A stretch of DNA of 64,000 nucleotides from Bacteroidota bacterium (GCA_016124585.1 WGNL01000021.1:1-64000), one strand, 5' to 3'; shown: positions 1 through 8,159, numbered from the stretch's first letter. Made by a program: numbers and translations. The notes: generated by a model from the letters alone, not told the origin.

Positions 1-44
1 CAAGGTCGAACCCTGCGGGTTGCTCCCTGCGGTCGCAAACCTTG
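1..44. repeat. Palindromic intergenic element at window edge
   Basis: The outer hexamers CAAGGT (1-6) and ACCTTG (39-44) are inverted, and an inner AACCC/GGGTT pair (9-13 and 17-21) makes a short hairpin. The GC-rich block resembles dispersed palindromic intergenic elements. It may continue upstream of the window, so its true ends are unknown. Confidence 0.4.
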
Positions 45-568
45 ACACGGCCAATCTACCACTATTTTTCTTGCTGCTAAGCGGTCACTTGACCTCTAGC
101 TGTGCCTTTTCCCCATTTTACACAGTTTATGAAGCAGTACCGATTTTGGTGAAAAACGGGCTAGCGAGCGATATCGACAGGGCAGAAATTAATATCGACA
201 GGGCAGAAATCGACAACGATGATGCTGAAATTAACATCGCTAGGACAGAAATTGACAACGATGATGCTGAAATTAATATCGACAGGGCAGAAATTGACAT
301 CGATGGTGCCGAAATTAACAGCGACAGAGCAGAAATTAATAGCGATGGTGCCGAAATCAATATCGCTAGGGCAGAAATTGACATCGATGGTGCCGAAATT
401 AACAGCGACAGAGCAGAAATTAATAGCGATGGTGCCGAAATCAATATCGCTAGGGCAGAAATCGACAACGATAGCGCCGAAATTGACATTAAAAAAGCAT
501 TTTTGACCATCAAAACCATTAGCCCCAGCATCGCCAAAAGCACAACAAATACAAGCATTTTAGCATGA
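20..568 (+). CDS. Heptad-repeat hypothetical ORF (coding status unsure)
   Basis: The frame reads a seven-residue repeat of the form A-E-I-(N/D)-x-(D/A)-x about fifteen times, followed by a short non-repetitive tail. The frame has no ATG; possible starts are TTG at 20 or 145 or GTG at 148, and it is open to the left edge of the window. Its stop codon overlaps the ATG of the next gene in an ATGA arrangement, which would fit translational coupling and is the best argument that this strand is read. Against it, the opposite strand and a second plus-strand frame are also open through the array, and codon use follows the DNA repeat rather than a protein constraint. Any structural role, such as a charged helical repeat, is speculation. 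Confidence 0.3.
   Translation: MLPAVANLDTANLPLFFLLLSGHLTSSCAFSPFYTVYEAVPILVKNGLASDIDRAEINIDRAEIDNDDAEINIARTEIDNDDAEINIDRAEIDIDGAEINSDRAEINSDGAEINIARAEIDIDGAEINSDRAEINSDGAEINIARAEIDNDSAEIDIKKAFLTIKTISPSIAKSTTNTSILA
182..496. repeat. 21-bp tandem repeat array, 15 units
   Basis: Fifteen consecutive 21-bp units begin at 182, with consensus gcngaaatt(a/g)a-n-a-n-cga-n-n-g-n. A higher-order 84-bp block of four units (287-370) is repeated exactly at 371-454, with a few more identical bases at each side. The exact copy points to a recent slippage or recombination event, while the other units have diverged. Because 21 is a multiple of three, long frames stay open on both strands, so the array alone cannot show which strand, if any, is coding. 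Confidence 0.95.
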
Positions 569-897
569 AATACCACTTAGCACTCGACCTCAAAGACGAC
601 CCCGCCCTCATCGCCGAGTACGAGCGTTGGCATGCACCTGGCGGCGTCTGGCCTGAGGTGTTGGAGAGCATCAAATCGCAAGGCATCATCGGGCTGGACA
701 TCTATCGCACGGGGAATCGGCTGTTCATGGTCATGGAGGTGAAAGAGGATTTCAGTTTTGAAAAAAAGGCTGCCGCCGATGCTGCCAACCCACGGGTGCA
801 GGCATGGGAGGAACTGATGTGGAAGTTCCAGCAGCCGTTGCCTTGGGCCAAGGACGGCGAGAAATGGGTGCTGATGGAGAAGATTTTTGAACTGTAA
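565..897 (+). CDS. L-rhamnose mutarotase family protein
   Basis: This 110-residue protein has the size and conserved layout of the RhaM/DUF718 family, dimeric enzymes that interconvert the anomers of L-rhamnose or related 6-deoxy sugars. The N-terminal strand with a YERWH motif (residues 19-23) and the RTGNRLFMVME segment (about 49-59) are family hallmarks; His23 probably matches the catalytic histidine of the Escherichia coli enzyme, by alignment from memory. A short-chain dehydrogenase follows, a pairing seen in Bacteroidota fucose/rhamnose catabolic clusters, so the substrate may be L-fucose rather than rhamnose. The ATG overlaps the stop of the upstream repeat frame by four bases. A very long hairpin separates it from the next gene. 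Confidence 0.85.
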   Translation: MKYHLALDLKDDPALIAEYERWHAPGGVWPEVLESIKSQGIIGLDIYRTGNRLFMVMEVKEDFSFEKKAAADAANPRVQAWEELMWKFQQPLPWAKDGEKWVLMEKIFEL

Positions 898-976
898 GGA
901 TTGAGAAGCCCGAAGGGATTTTTAAGCCTAGAGAAATGATAAAACGGCTTAAAAATCCCTTCGGGCTTTTCAATCC
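898..976. terminator. Long hairpin, 31-nt arms
   Basis: The arms 898-928 and 946-976 are complementary over 31 positions with one mismatch, around a 17-base loop. The core GCCCGAAGGGA also occurs, in shorter form, in the terminator at 54961-54990. There is a short T-run inside the 3' arm rather than after it. It could terminate transcription after the mutarotase gene, but it is longer than usual intrinsic terminators and may be a mobile palindromic element. Confidence 0.7.
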
Positions 977-990
977 GTTTGGCAAATAAT

Positions 991-1764
991 ATGAAACGAC
1001 TCGAAAATAAAACGGCCATCGTGACGGGTGGCGCAAGTGGCATTGGACTTTCCATTTCCAATCGCTTCGCAATGGAAGGTGCGCATGTTCACCTCCTCGA
1101 TTTGAAGCCGGAAGAAGCGGAAGACGCCGCCGCTGATATCCGCTCAAATGGGGGACAGGCCACCGCCCATGTTTGCGATGTGAGCAATCAGGAACAGGTG
1201 ATGACTATTGTCCAACAGATTCATAACCAGCAGGTTGTGAACATCCTCGTCTGCAATGCGGGCATTGGTTTTGTTGGGAATCTGGAGAAAACATCGGAGG
1301 TGGATTTTGACCGATTGTATCAAGTGAATGTGAAAGGTGTTTACAATGCGATGTACGCCGCAGTGCCTTTTTTCAAGGAAAATGGGGGTGGCGTCATTCT
1401 GAACATGGCCAGCGTGGTTTCGTCCGTGGGTATCCCCGACCGTTTTGCTTATTCGATGACGAAGGGGGCAGTGCTGACGATGACGCTTAGCGTGGCGACG
1501 GATTATCTGGCGGCAAATATCCGCTGCAACTGCATCTCTCCGGCAAGGGTTCACACCCCATTTGTGGATGGATTTTTGGCAAAAAACTATCCGGGGCATG
1601 AGGCGGAGATGTTTGAAAAATTGTCGAAGGTGCAACCCATCGGGCGCATGGGAACACCTGATGAAGTGGCCAATTTGGCGCTGTTCCTTTGCTCGGATGA
1701 GGCGGCTTTTATCACCGGCTGCGATTTCCCATTGGATGGCGGATTTATTAAATTGCGGCCATAA
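991..1764 (+). CDS. SDR family oxidoreductase
   Basis: A classical short-chain dehydrogenase/reductase of 257 residues. The NAD(P)-binding TGGASGIG motif is at residues 12-19, the structural NAG at 89-91, Ser141 or a neighbouring serine with Tyr154 and Lys158 form the catalytic set (YSMTK), and the C-terminal substrate loop ends in DGGF, all typical of the family. Asp37 at the end of the second strand favours NAD over NADP. The ATG at 991 is chosen over an upstream in-frame TTG because it places the Rossmann motif at the usual distance. Its position after a mutarotase suggests oxidation of a 6-deoxy sugar such as L-fucose, but the sequence itself does not fix the substrate. Confidence 0.85.
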   Translation: MKRLENKTAIVTGGASGIGLSISNRFAMEGAHVHLLDLKPEEAEDAAADIRSNGGQATAHVCDVSNQEQVMTIVQQIHNQQVVNILVCNAGIGFVGNLEKTSEVDFDRLYQVNVKGVYNAMYAAVPFFKENGGGVILNMASVVSSVGIPDRFAYSMTKGAVLTMTLSVATDYLAANIRCNCISPARVHTPFVDGFLAKNYPGHEAEMFEKLSKVQPIGRMGTPDEVANLALFLCSDEAAFITGCDFPLDGGFIKLRP

Positions 1765-1767
1765 ACG

Positions 1768-1775
1768 TAACTTTG
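1768..1775 (+). promoter_or_regulatory. Candidate -7 element TAACTTTG
   Basis: TAACTTTG matches the Bacteroidota -7 consensus TAnnTTTG and lies 48 bases before the ATG at 1824. No clear -33 TTG is seen at the expected distance, so the call is tentative. Confidence 0.4.
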
Positions 1776-1823
1776 TAGAAATGCCTCATTAAGAGGTTGT
1801 TTTCACTAATAAAATTGTCCTAC

Positions 1824-2525
1824 ATGAAGTTAGCACCAACCTTCTACCACTATTTCACCCCCTTGAAAACTGTCGTATTGCTGGCATTTGCGCTGATTTT
1901 TGCGGAGCAGACTCAAGCACAAGATGTGAAGATTACGCCCCGAAACGGCAACACACTTTACGTGGGTGTTGAGAACCCGGTTCAAGTGTCAGTGCCCGGT
2001 ATCCCCAGCGAAAATATTTGGGTCGCCAGTGATGGGATTGAGATTGAAAAATTGGACAATGGCTTGTTCAACATTCGGGTTGACCAGCCCGGCAAAGTGA
2101 CTTTGACCGTTCACGGCGATGGCTTCCAATACAAGAATTTTGACTTTGAGGTGAAGGCGCTGCCAGACCCGATGAAAAAAACGCCCGACCCAGTTGCTGC
2201 ATTGAAAATGTCGAACGGGCTGCTAAAAATGGATGGTGACATGATGGCTGCGGAATTCAAACAAGCAGTGGGCTTGGGAGCCTATTTGCCCAACACCGTC
2301 GGCACTGCGCCAGTGGGGATTGTGAGCTACAATTTCGTTTACGTGCCGAAAGTTGGCGACCCGGTTGAAGTGGCCGTCCGCACTCCTGACTTCAACGATT
2401 TAGCAAAAGGACTTTTGGATAAAGCCTCCTCTGGCGACCGTTACTATTTTCAAACGGTAAATGCCAGCGTCATTGGGGAGGCGGAAGGAAGGCAGGTGAA
2501 TAGCTTGGTTTTTCATATAAAATAG
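1824..2525 (+). CDS. GldM C-terminal-domain-like secreted protein (copy 1)
   Basis: A 233-residue protein with a hydrophobic signal segment ending near a QAQD cleavage site. The mature part opens with a strand carrying YVGVENPVQVSV, which is the signature found in the C-terminal domains of GldM, the periplasmic rod component of the gliding and type IX secretion motor. The GldM N-terminal membrane helix and the other rod domains are missing, so this is a free-standing domain and not the motor protein. The next gene is a paralogue with the same architecture, including a conserved KxxPDP linker, a central EFKQA helix and a C-terminal NSLVFxIK ending. ATG 1824 is preferred over 1797 because it precedes the signal peptide directly. 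Function is unknown. Confidence 0.7.
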   Translation: MKLAPTFYHYFTPLKTVVLLAFALIFAEQTQAQDVKITPRNGNTLYVGVENPVQVSVPGIPSENIWVASDGIEIEKLDNGLFNIRVDQPGKVTLTVHGDGFQYKNFDFEVKALPDPMKKTPDPVAALKMSNGLLKMDGDMMAAEFKQAVGLGAYLPNTVGTAPVGIVSYNFVYVPKVGDPVEVAVRTPDFNDLAKGLLDKASSGDRYYFQTVNASVIGEAEGRQVNSLVFHIK

Positions 2526-2543
2526 GCCATTAAAGCGGTTCAT

Positions 2544-2591
2544 TAAAAAAAGGGGTTTCAAGCCATCGGAGGTTTGAAACTCCTTTTTTTG
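2544..2591. terminator. Bidirectional intrinsic terminator
   Basis: The arms AAAGGGGTTTCAA and TTGAAACTCCTTT pair with one G-T wobble and are flanked by an A-run on the left and a T-run on the right. It lies between the two GldM-C-like genes. Confidence 0.8.
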
Positions 2592-2645
2592 TTACTATTC
2601 CAGCCATTTTCCATTAAGGATTTATTCATCTCTAAATCCTGCATC

Positions 2646-3332
2646 ATGAAAAACTTGAAGCAATTCTTCCGTCCGAATTTCTTTTCGCTGCTTGCTATCG
2701 CATTTTCAATCTTTGCTTTCGGCCCGTTTTCCTCTCCACAGAAATCAGTCAGTGTGGCGGCAGACAAGATGAACGTCTTCTACGTTGGCGTGGACAACCC
2801 CATCACGGTAGCCGTGGAGGGAATACCAGATGAAGAAGTGAAAGTACACAGTGACCAAGTGAAATTGGAAAAAGTGGGTATCGGGAAGTACATCGTCAAG
2901 GCGAGTCGGCTGGGCAATGTCAAAATCCTGGTTTATGGTGATGGCTTCGAAACGGAGGAGTTTGAGTTTCGGGTAAAAAGGATTCCCGACCCGACCGCCG
3001 CTTTGTACATGCAGAATGAGACGAATTGGATGCAGGGTGAAATTTCTGCCGAGGATTTTAAACAAGCAGCGAAACTGGGCACAAGCATGGGCGATTTCAT
3101 GTTCAGTTTCAACGCCGAAATCACCACTTTCACGATAACGAGGGTACCGGCCAATGGGGAGGCAATTGAGTTGAGGGATGTAGCTGGTGGCAGTGACTTT
3201 GGGGGCTACGTAAGGGATTTGATTGATGCCGCCATGCCGGGTGATACTTATTATTTCAATGATGTGAAAGGGAAGTTCCCTGGTATGGATAAGCCTTGGA
3301 AGTTGAATAGTTTGGTGTTTAGGATAAAATAG
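2646..3332 (+). CDS. GldM C-terminal-domain-like secreted protein (copy 2)
   Basis: A 228-residue paralogue of the preceding gene. It has an N-terminal hydrophobic segment (about residues 12-32), then YVGVDNPITVAVEG, the strand motif shared with GldM C-terminal domains, then an RIPDPTAAL linker and an AEDFKQAAKL helix that match the first copy, and ends NSLVFRIK. The two genes lie in tandem on the same strand but a strong terminator separates them, so they may be transcribed separately. They could form a pair of related periplasmic or secreted subunits that contact the gliding/type IX machinery; this is inference from the domain alone. The ATG at 2646 starts the signal segment; an upstream in-frame ATG at 2574 would lie inside the terminator and is rejected. 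Confidence 0.7.
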   Translation: MKNLKQFFRPNFFSLLAIAFSIFAFGPFSSPQKSVSVAADKMNVFYVGVDNPITVAVEGIPDEEVKVHSDQVKLEKVGIGKYIVKASRLGNVKILVYGDGFETEEFEFRVKRIPDPTAALYMQNETNWMQGEISAEDFKQAAKLGTSMGDFMFSFNAEITTFTITRVPANGEAIELRDVAGGSDFGGYVRDLIDAAMPGDTYYFNDVKGKFPGMDKPWKLNSLVFRIK

Positions 3333-3402
3333 GAATTGACGAACTAGAATCATTGATTTTCAAGGGCTTTTGTATTTTCGCCAATGAGAAAACAAACACA
3401 AA

Positions 3403-3885
3403 ATGGAAACCAAGCTCACCTTCAATTCACATGGTTTATTGACACCACAAGAAGCGATTCCAGCCGATTTGGAAATGGTGAAACTGAATTTCGTGGATGC
3501 ATTTCCGAAATCCAAAACTAGGGCGAGGCTTTACGAAAATCTTATCCAATTCAACGAAACGCTTCAAAAAGAAGTTTTTCCTTGGTATGAAATGTGGGTA
3601 AATGGTAGTTTCGTAACAAAGAAACAAAATCCGAAGGACGTGGACGTCGTGGTGTTTTTGGATGCTGAGGTTTATAAGCTTAGAGAGAAGAAATTAGATA
3701 AAATATTGGCTTACTGTTTTGAAAAACTTCGCATAGATGCTTATTTTGTGTTGGTTTTTCCTGAAAATCACAAATTTTTCACATCAACCCAACTGAACCG
3801 GAATGATTGGTTTATATTTTTCACGACTTTGAAATCCGGCAGTAGAAAAGGATTTTTACAGTTGATTTTTGAAAATAAAATTTAA
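3403..3885 (+). CDS. Nucleotidyltransferase-fold protein (DUF6932-like)
   Basis: A 160-residue protein with the core motif of polymerase-beta-type nucleotidyltransferases: Gly68-Ser69 followed by Asp79-Val-Asp81 in WVNGSF...DVDVVVF, which supplies the two metal-binding acids. A third acidic residue is not obvious. The family resembles uncharacterised Bacteroidota proteins of the DUF6932 type. It is followed after only four bases by a small acidic coiled-coil gene, the gene order seen in many two-gene toxin-antitoxin and nucleotidyltransferase/partner pairs. A -7-like TATTTTCG at 3373-3380 lies 22 bases before the ATG. Whether it transfers nucleotides to RNA, tRNA or a protein cannot be told from sequence. 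Confidence 0.65.
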   Translation: METKLTFNSHGLLTPQEAIPADLEMVKLNFVDAFPKSKTRARLYENLIQFNETLQKEVFPWYEMWVNGSFVTKKQNPKDVDVVVFLDAEVYKLREKKLDKILAYCFEKLRIDAYFVLVFPENHKFFTSTQLNRNDWFIFFTTLKSGSRKGFLQLIFENKI

Positions 3886-3889
3886 ACAC

Positions 3890-4144
3890 ATGAAGGAATT
3901 TGAAGAGGAAGAGGATTTGGGAAATCTTTCAGTTGAAGAAAAAGTGATTCGATTCCAACGGTTGCTGGAAAATATTGAGCGAACGAACTCAATGATTCGA
4001 CGCAGCCAAGAATCTGACGACTGGCTAGGCGTGAAACAATATCAACGACTTAAAAAGCAATTCATGGATGAACTGGCAGAACTGCTGGGCACATACGAGT
4101 TGGAAGTCCAAATTCAAGACCATACGCTACAAAAGGCGGCCTAG
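3890..4144 (+). CDS. Small acidic helical protein, partner of NTase gene
   Basis: An 84-residue protein that begins with a highly acidic stretch (KEFEEEEDLG) and continues as two predicted amphipathic helices rich in Glu, Arg, Lys and Gln. No known domain was recognised. It begins four bases after the stop of the nucleotidyltransferase-like gene, so the two are almost certainly co-translated. The ATG at 3890 is chosen because an earlier TTG at 3869 would overlap the upstream gene. The likely role is as a binding partner or regulator of the upstream enzyme. Its stop lies three bases from the stop of the convergent hutU gene, leaving no room for a separate terminator. Confidence 0.6.
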   Translation: MKEFEEEEDLGNLSVEEKVIRFQRLLENIERTNSMIRRSQESDDWLGVKQYQRLKKQFMDELAELLGTYELEVQIQDHTLQKAA

Positions 4145-4147
4145 CCC

Positions 4148-6172
4148 TTACAACCCCTCCAGCAACCCATCCTCCACCAAGTTCGGCAACGTCACCACCA
4201 GCCCAGGCGTCCGTTCCATTTCCCGTTTGATGGCAAACATCGCCTCCTCGTTCCTTGCCCAACTGCGGCGGGCGATGCCGTTGTTCACATCCCAGAAGAG
4301 CATGGACTTTAGGCGGTGTTCGGCAGCTTTCGAGCCATCGAGTACCATGCCGAAGCCGCCGTTGATGACCTCGCCCCAGCCTACCCCGCCGCCATTGTGT
4401 AGGCTTACCCAAGTGGCTCCTCGGAAGCTGTCGCCTATGACATTCTGCACGGCCATATCAGCGGTGTAGCGGCTGCCGTCGTAGATGTTTGAGGTTTCCC
4501 GGAAAGGGGAATCCGTACCGCTCACGTCGTGGTGGTCACGGCCTAAAACAACGGGGCCTTTGAGTTCTCCACTGGCAATGGCGTCGTTGAAAGCTTGCGC
4601 AATTTTCACCCGACCTTCGGCGTCGGCGTAGAGGATGCGGGATTTCGAGCCAACGATGGGCAAGTTGCGGTCGGCGTTTTCTATCCAGATGATATTGTCG
4701 TTGAGTTGGCCTTGGATTTCCGAGGGAGCATCAGTCTTGATTTTTTTCAAAACCTCCGCAGCGATGGCGTCTGTGAGGTCGAGGTCGGCTTTTTCACCAG
4801 AGGTACAGACCCAGCGGAACGGCCCAAAGCCGTAATCGAAACACATCGGCCCCATGATGTCTTCCACATAGCTGGGGTACTTGTACTCGCCCGTTTTTTT
4901 ATTCTTGAAAACATCAGCGCCCGCCTTGCCCGCTTCGAGCAGGAAGGCATTGCCGTAGTCCCAGAAATAGCTGCCCCGCTCGGCGAGCGTGTTCACCGCA
5001 TTGGCATGGCGAACCAACGTTTTGCGGATTTCCATCATGAAACTGAGCTTGTCGTCTTCCAGCAATTTCTTGGCTTGCTCAAAGCTGTAGCCTGCCGGAC
5101 AGTAGCCCATATCGTCAATATTGTGCAAGCTGGTCTGGTCGCTGACCAACTCAACGTGGGTATTCGTCTGTACCAGTTTTTCCAGCAAATCCACAATGTT
5201 TCCGGCGTAAATCAGGGCGATGGCCGTGCCGTTTTGGCGGCAGTCCTCCAGTCGGTTCAGGAGCAAGTTCAGGTCGGCAAAGACGTTTTCCCGAAGGATA
5301 TACCCATCCGTGATGCGTTGCTCAATGGTCTTCTCGTCCACCTCCGCCAACACGCCGACTGCGCCTGTGATGACCGCCGCCTTGGCCTGTGCGCCGGACA
5401 TACCGCCGAGGCCGCTGGTCACGAAGATTTTGCCCTTCAAATCATCATCGCCGAGCTTGCGCAAGCGCCCTGCATTCAGCAGCGTGATGGTTGTGCCGTG
5501 TACAATCCCCTGTGGGCCGATGTACATGAACGAACCTGCCGTCATCTGCCCGTACTGCGTGACACCGAGGGCATTGTACTTGTTCCAATCTTCTTTTTTG
5601 GAGTAATTGGGAATCATCATCCCGTTTGTCACCACAACCCGTGGCGCATCCTTGTGCGAGGGGAAAAGCCCCATCGGGTGGCCGCTGTACATCGCAAGTG
5701 TCTGCTTTTCAGTCATTTGCGAGAGGTACTGCATCGTGAGCAGGTACTGTGCCCAGTTCTGGAAGACGGCCCCGTTTCCACCGTAAGTAATCAGTTCGTG
5801 GGGGTGCTTCGCAACGGTGGGGTCGAGGTTGTTCTGAATCATGAGCATGATGGCCGCCGCCTGCTGGCAGTTGGCGGGGTACTCCGTGATTGGCCGGGCA
5901 TGCATGGGGTAATCGGGGCGGAACCGGTGCATGTAGATGCGTCCGTAAGCTTCCAATTCGTGGTAAAATTCCGCCGCCAACACCTCGTGGAATTTTGGCT
6001 GGAAATAGCGCAGGGCATTGCGCACGGCCAGTTTCTTCTCCTCTTGCGAAAGCACGCCTTCAATGACCCGCTTGGGAGCATGGGAAACGTCTGGGTCGTA
6101 GGGTTTTGGGTTGGGCAAATAATCGGGGATGCCTTGGCGGATGGATTGCTGGAACTCGGTCAGGTGATTCAT
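4148..6172 (-). CDS. hutU: Urocanate hydratase
   Basis: A 674-residue urocanase, which hydrates urocanate to imidazolonepropionate in the second step of histidine degradation, using tightly bound NAD+ as an electrophile. Family hallmarks are visible: the YGGNGAVFQNW block near residue 128, the YSGHP...FPSHKDAPRVVVTNG region, the MTAGSFMYIGPQGIVHGT segment and the GLGGMSGAQAKA NAD-binding loop. It is longer than the roughly 560-residue enzymes of proteobacteria and matches the longer Bacteroidota/plant-type form. No other hut gene (hutH, hutI, hutG) lies nearby. A divergent permease starts 172 bases upstream, but nothing ties that permease to histidine. Confidence 0.95.
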   Translation of the reverse strand: MNHLTEFQQSIRQGIPDYLPNPKPYDPDVSHAPKRVIEGVLSQEEKKLAVRNALRYFQPKFHEVLAAEFYHELEAYGRIYMHRFRPDYPMHARPITEYPANCQQAAAIMLMIQNNLDPTVAKHPHELITYGGNGAVFQNWAQYLLTMQYLSQMTEKQTLAMYSGHPMGLFPSHKDAPRVVVTNGMMIPNYSKKEDWNKYNALGVTQYGQMTAGSFMYIGPQGIVHGTTITLLNAGRLRKLGDDDLKGKIFVTSGLGGMSGAQAKAAVITGAVGVLAEVDEKTIEQRITDGYILRENVFADLNLLLNRLEDCRQNGTAIALIYAGNIVDLLEKLVQTNTHVELVSDQTSLHNIDDMGYCPAGYSFEQAKKLLEDDKLSFMMEIRKTLVRHANAVNTLAERGSYFWDYGNAFLLEAGKAGADVFKNKKTGEYKYPSYVEDIMGPMCFDYGFGPFRWVCTSGEKADLDLTDAIAAEVLKKIKTDAPSEIQGQLNDNIIWIENADRNLPIVGSKSRILYADAEGRVKIAQAFNDAIASGELKGPVVLGRDHHDVSGTDSPFRETSNIYDGSRYTADMAVQNVIGDSFRGATWVSLHNGGGVGWGEVINGGFGMVLDGSKAAEHRLKSMLFWDVNNGIARRSWARNEEAMFAIKREMERTPGLVVTLPNLVEDGLLEGL

Positions 6173-6344
6173 AATTTGGCGTTGATGATTTTGCGAAGCG
6201 CAAAAGTAGGAACTGATAGGTCAAAAATACGTTCAAAACATCCTCAGTTTTACCAATTGGAATCCAATGAACATCCCCCACCATTCTTCGTTTCTTATCA
6301 ATTAAGCCCGTCTCCCAACAAAAAAGCACTAGTTTCTACCCACT

Positions 6345-8159
6345 ATGACCATTGAAATAATCCTAATCTTATCACTGGCTGTCGGCATGATTCTGCTGTT
6401 CGTCTTCGAATTGCTGCCCGTGGAAGGCATCGGTTTGTTGATGATGGTGCTGCTCATGGCCACAGGTTTGGTCAGCCCCGAGGAAGGGATTTCGGGGTTT
6501 TCCAACCAGGCGGTGGTGACCATTTTGGCGCTAATGATAATTGGGGCGGCACTGGAGGAAACCGGGGCTGTGGAGACCATTGGTTATAAAATAAAAGGGC
6601 TGTTTTCTCTGCCAGAATGGGCCAGTGTAGGCCTTTTGATGCTCATCGTCGGAACGGTTTCAGCCTTCGTGAATACTACTGCCGTGGTCATCGTTTTCCT
6701 CAGTATTTTATTGAAAATTTCGGATAAAATCCCGACCAATCTTTCCAAGCTCCTAATCCCGCTTTCTTTCGCTGGCATCATGGGCGGCTCGTGTTCCATC
6801 ATGGGTACTTCTACCAACCTGCTGGTTAGTTCCATCAGCAAGGATGCGGGGTTCGAGCCGTTTGGCTTTTTCGAGTTCACACCGATTGGAATTGGAATTT
6901 TTGCAGTCGCATTTACCTACATGGTGCTGTTCGGTAGGCATCTGCTGCCGAGTCGGGTAGCACAAAAACAGCCGGAAGAGGATTTTTCCCAAAAAGCCTA
7001 TTCCACCATAATCAGCATCAACGAGGGTTCAAGCCTACTTGAAAAGCCGCTAAACCGTACCATTTTTTACAAAGGCTCCACGATTTCCATCATTGCGCTG
7101 GGGCGTGGTAACAACCCGCTACGATTGCCGTTCCGTTTTGAAAAATTGCAGGTGGGAGACCGCTTACTCATTCGAGCCAACGCCGAAAAAATCAAGGAGC
7201 TACTGGAGAATGAAAAAGTCAGCCTACTTGATGAAGAGGACGCCGAAAAAGTTGCCAAAGACCCTCGCCAGTTCGTAATTTGCGAAGCACTAATCAAACC
7301 CAATTCAGGATTGATTGGCCGAAAACTCAGCCGGATTGACCTTTGGAACGAATATAATATCGTGAACATCGGCGTTCATCAGGTGAAGCGGGCTTTCGAT
7401 GCTTTTTCGGACTATTTTTCCCCCGCCAAAGCCCTGAATATTTATTTGGACAACGACACGCTTGAAATCGGCGATAGTCTGTTGGTGTTGATAAACAAAC
7501 AGGAAGTCGAGACGCTAAGCAACACCAAGGACTTTGTGCTGCTGCGGGAGTTTCGTGAACTTCATTACGAACCAAAGAAAATCGTGCTATCGCTGGCAGT
7601 GCTTGCCGCTGTGGTGGTTTTGGCTGCTACGCATGTTTTGCCGATTTTGGTCAGTGCTTTGGCGGGTGCGCTAGTGCTCACTCTGCTGCGCTGCATCTCC
7701 CTCAACAAAGCATTCCGAAGCGTCAACTGGAACATCCTGTTCTTGCTGGCTGGCATGATTCCAATGGGCATCGCTATGCACAATACAGGTACCGATAAAT
7801 TTCTGGCGGATGGATTTGTGAAAATATTGCCCTCGAAAGAGCCGCTCATCGTTATCGGGGCCATGTTCCTTTTCACGACCTTGCTCACGAGCGTATTGTC
7901 GAATAACGCTACGGCCATCCTCCTCGCACCGATTGCCATCTCCCTAGCAGCTACGCTGGGATTTCCGCCAAAACCGCTGCTTTTCGCCGTTATGTTTGGG
8001 GCCAATACGAGCTATTTCACGCCTATTGGGTATCAAACCAACACGCTGATTTACAATCCGGGTAACTACAAATTCAGGGACTTTTTCGTAGTGGGCGGTC
8101 TGCTGACTGTCTTGATTATCATTGCGGCTACGTTTTTGATTTATTGGTGTACATTCTAA
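6345..8159 (+). CDS. SLC13/NhaD-type permease with two TrkA-C domains
   Basis: A 604-residue inner-membrane transporter of the ion-transporter superfamily. Membrane segments cover roughly residues 1-200, two soluble TrkA-C (RCK-C) domains lie at about 215-300 and 315-400, and further membrane segments run from 405 to the end. The motifs NTTAVVIVFL (about 110) and SNNATAILLAPIA (about 522) are the paired re-entrant hairpin signatures of the family. Bacterial relatives move sulfate, dicarboxylates or other anions with sodium; the inserted TrkA-C domains probably bind a small ligand. The substrate cannot be assigned. It is divergent from hutU and convergent with the TonB-dependent receptor, with a hairpin between. 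Confidence 0.85.
   Translation: MTIEIILILSLAVGMILLFVFELLPVEGIGLLMMVLLMATGLVSPEEGISGFSNQAVVTILALMIIGAALEETGAVETIGYKIKGLFSLPEWASVGLLMLIVGTVSAFVNTTAVVIVFLSILLKISDKIPTNLSKLLIPLSFAGIMGGSCSIMGTSTNLLVSSISKDAGFEPFGFFEFTPIGIGIFAVAFTYMVLFGRHLLPSRVAQKQPEEDFSQKAYSTIISINEGSSLLEKPLNRTIFYKGSTISIIALGRGNNPLRLPFRFEKLQVGDRLLIRANAEKIKELLENEKVSLLDEEDAEKVAKDPRQFVICEALIKPNSGLIGRKLSRIDLWNEYNIVNIGVHQVKRAFDAFSDYFSPAKALNIYLDNDTLEIGDSLLVLINKQEVETLSNTKDFVLLREFRELHYEPKKIVLSLAVLAAVVVLAATHVLPILVSALAGALVLTLLRCISLNKAFRSVNWNILFLLAGMIPMGIAMHNTGTDKFLADGFVKILPSKEPLIVIGAMFLFTTLLTSVLSNNATAILLAPIAISLAATLGFPPKPLLFAVMFGANTSYFTPIGYQTNTLIYNPGNYKFRDFFVVGGLLTVLIIIAATFLIYWCTF

Noticed and set aside
182-496. CRISPR array
   Set aside because: The 21-bp units are contiguous, without unique spacers, and there is no cas gene in the window.
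127-576. Hydrophobic reverse-strand protein across the 21-bp array
   Set aside because: Its repeats reflect the DNA periodicity and there is no promoter or conserved flanking domain; the forward frame has the better contextual support, and even that is weak.
4595-6355. A 586-codon open frame opposite urocanate hydratase
   Set aside because: It is the reverse-strand shadow of hutU; hutU has strong family motifs in order, while this frame shows no known domain and runs into the permease start.
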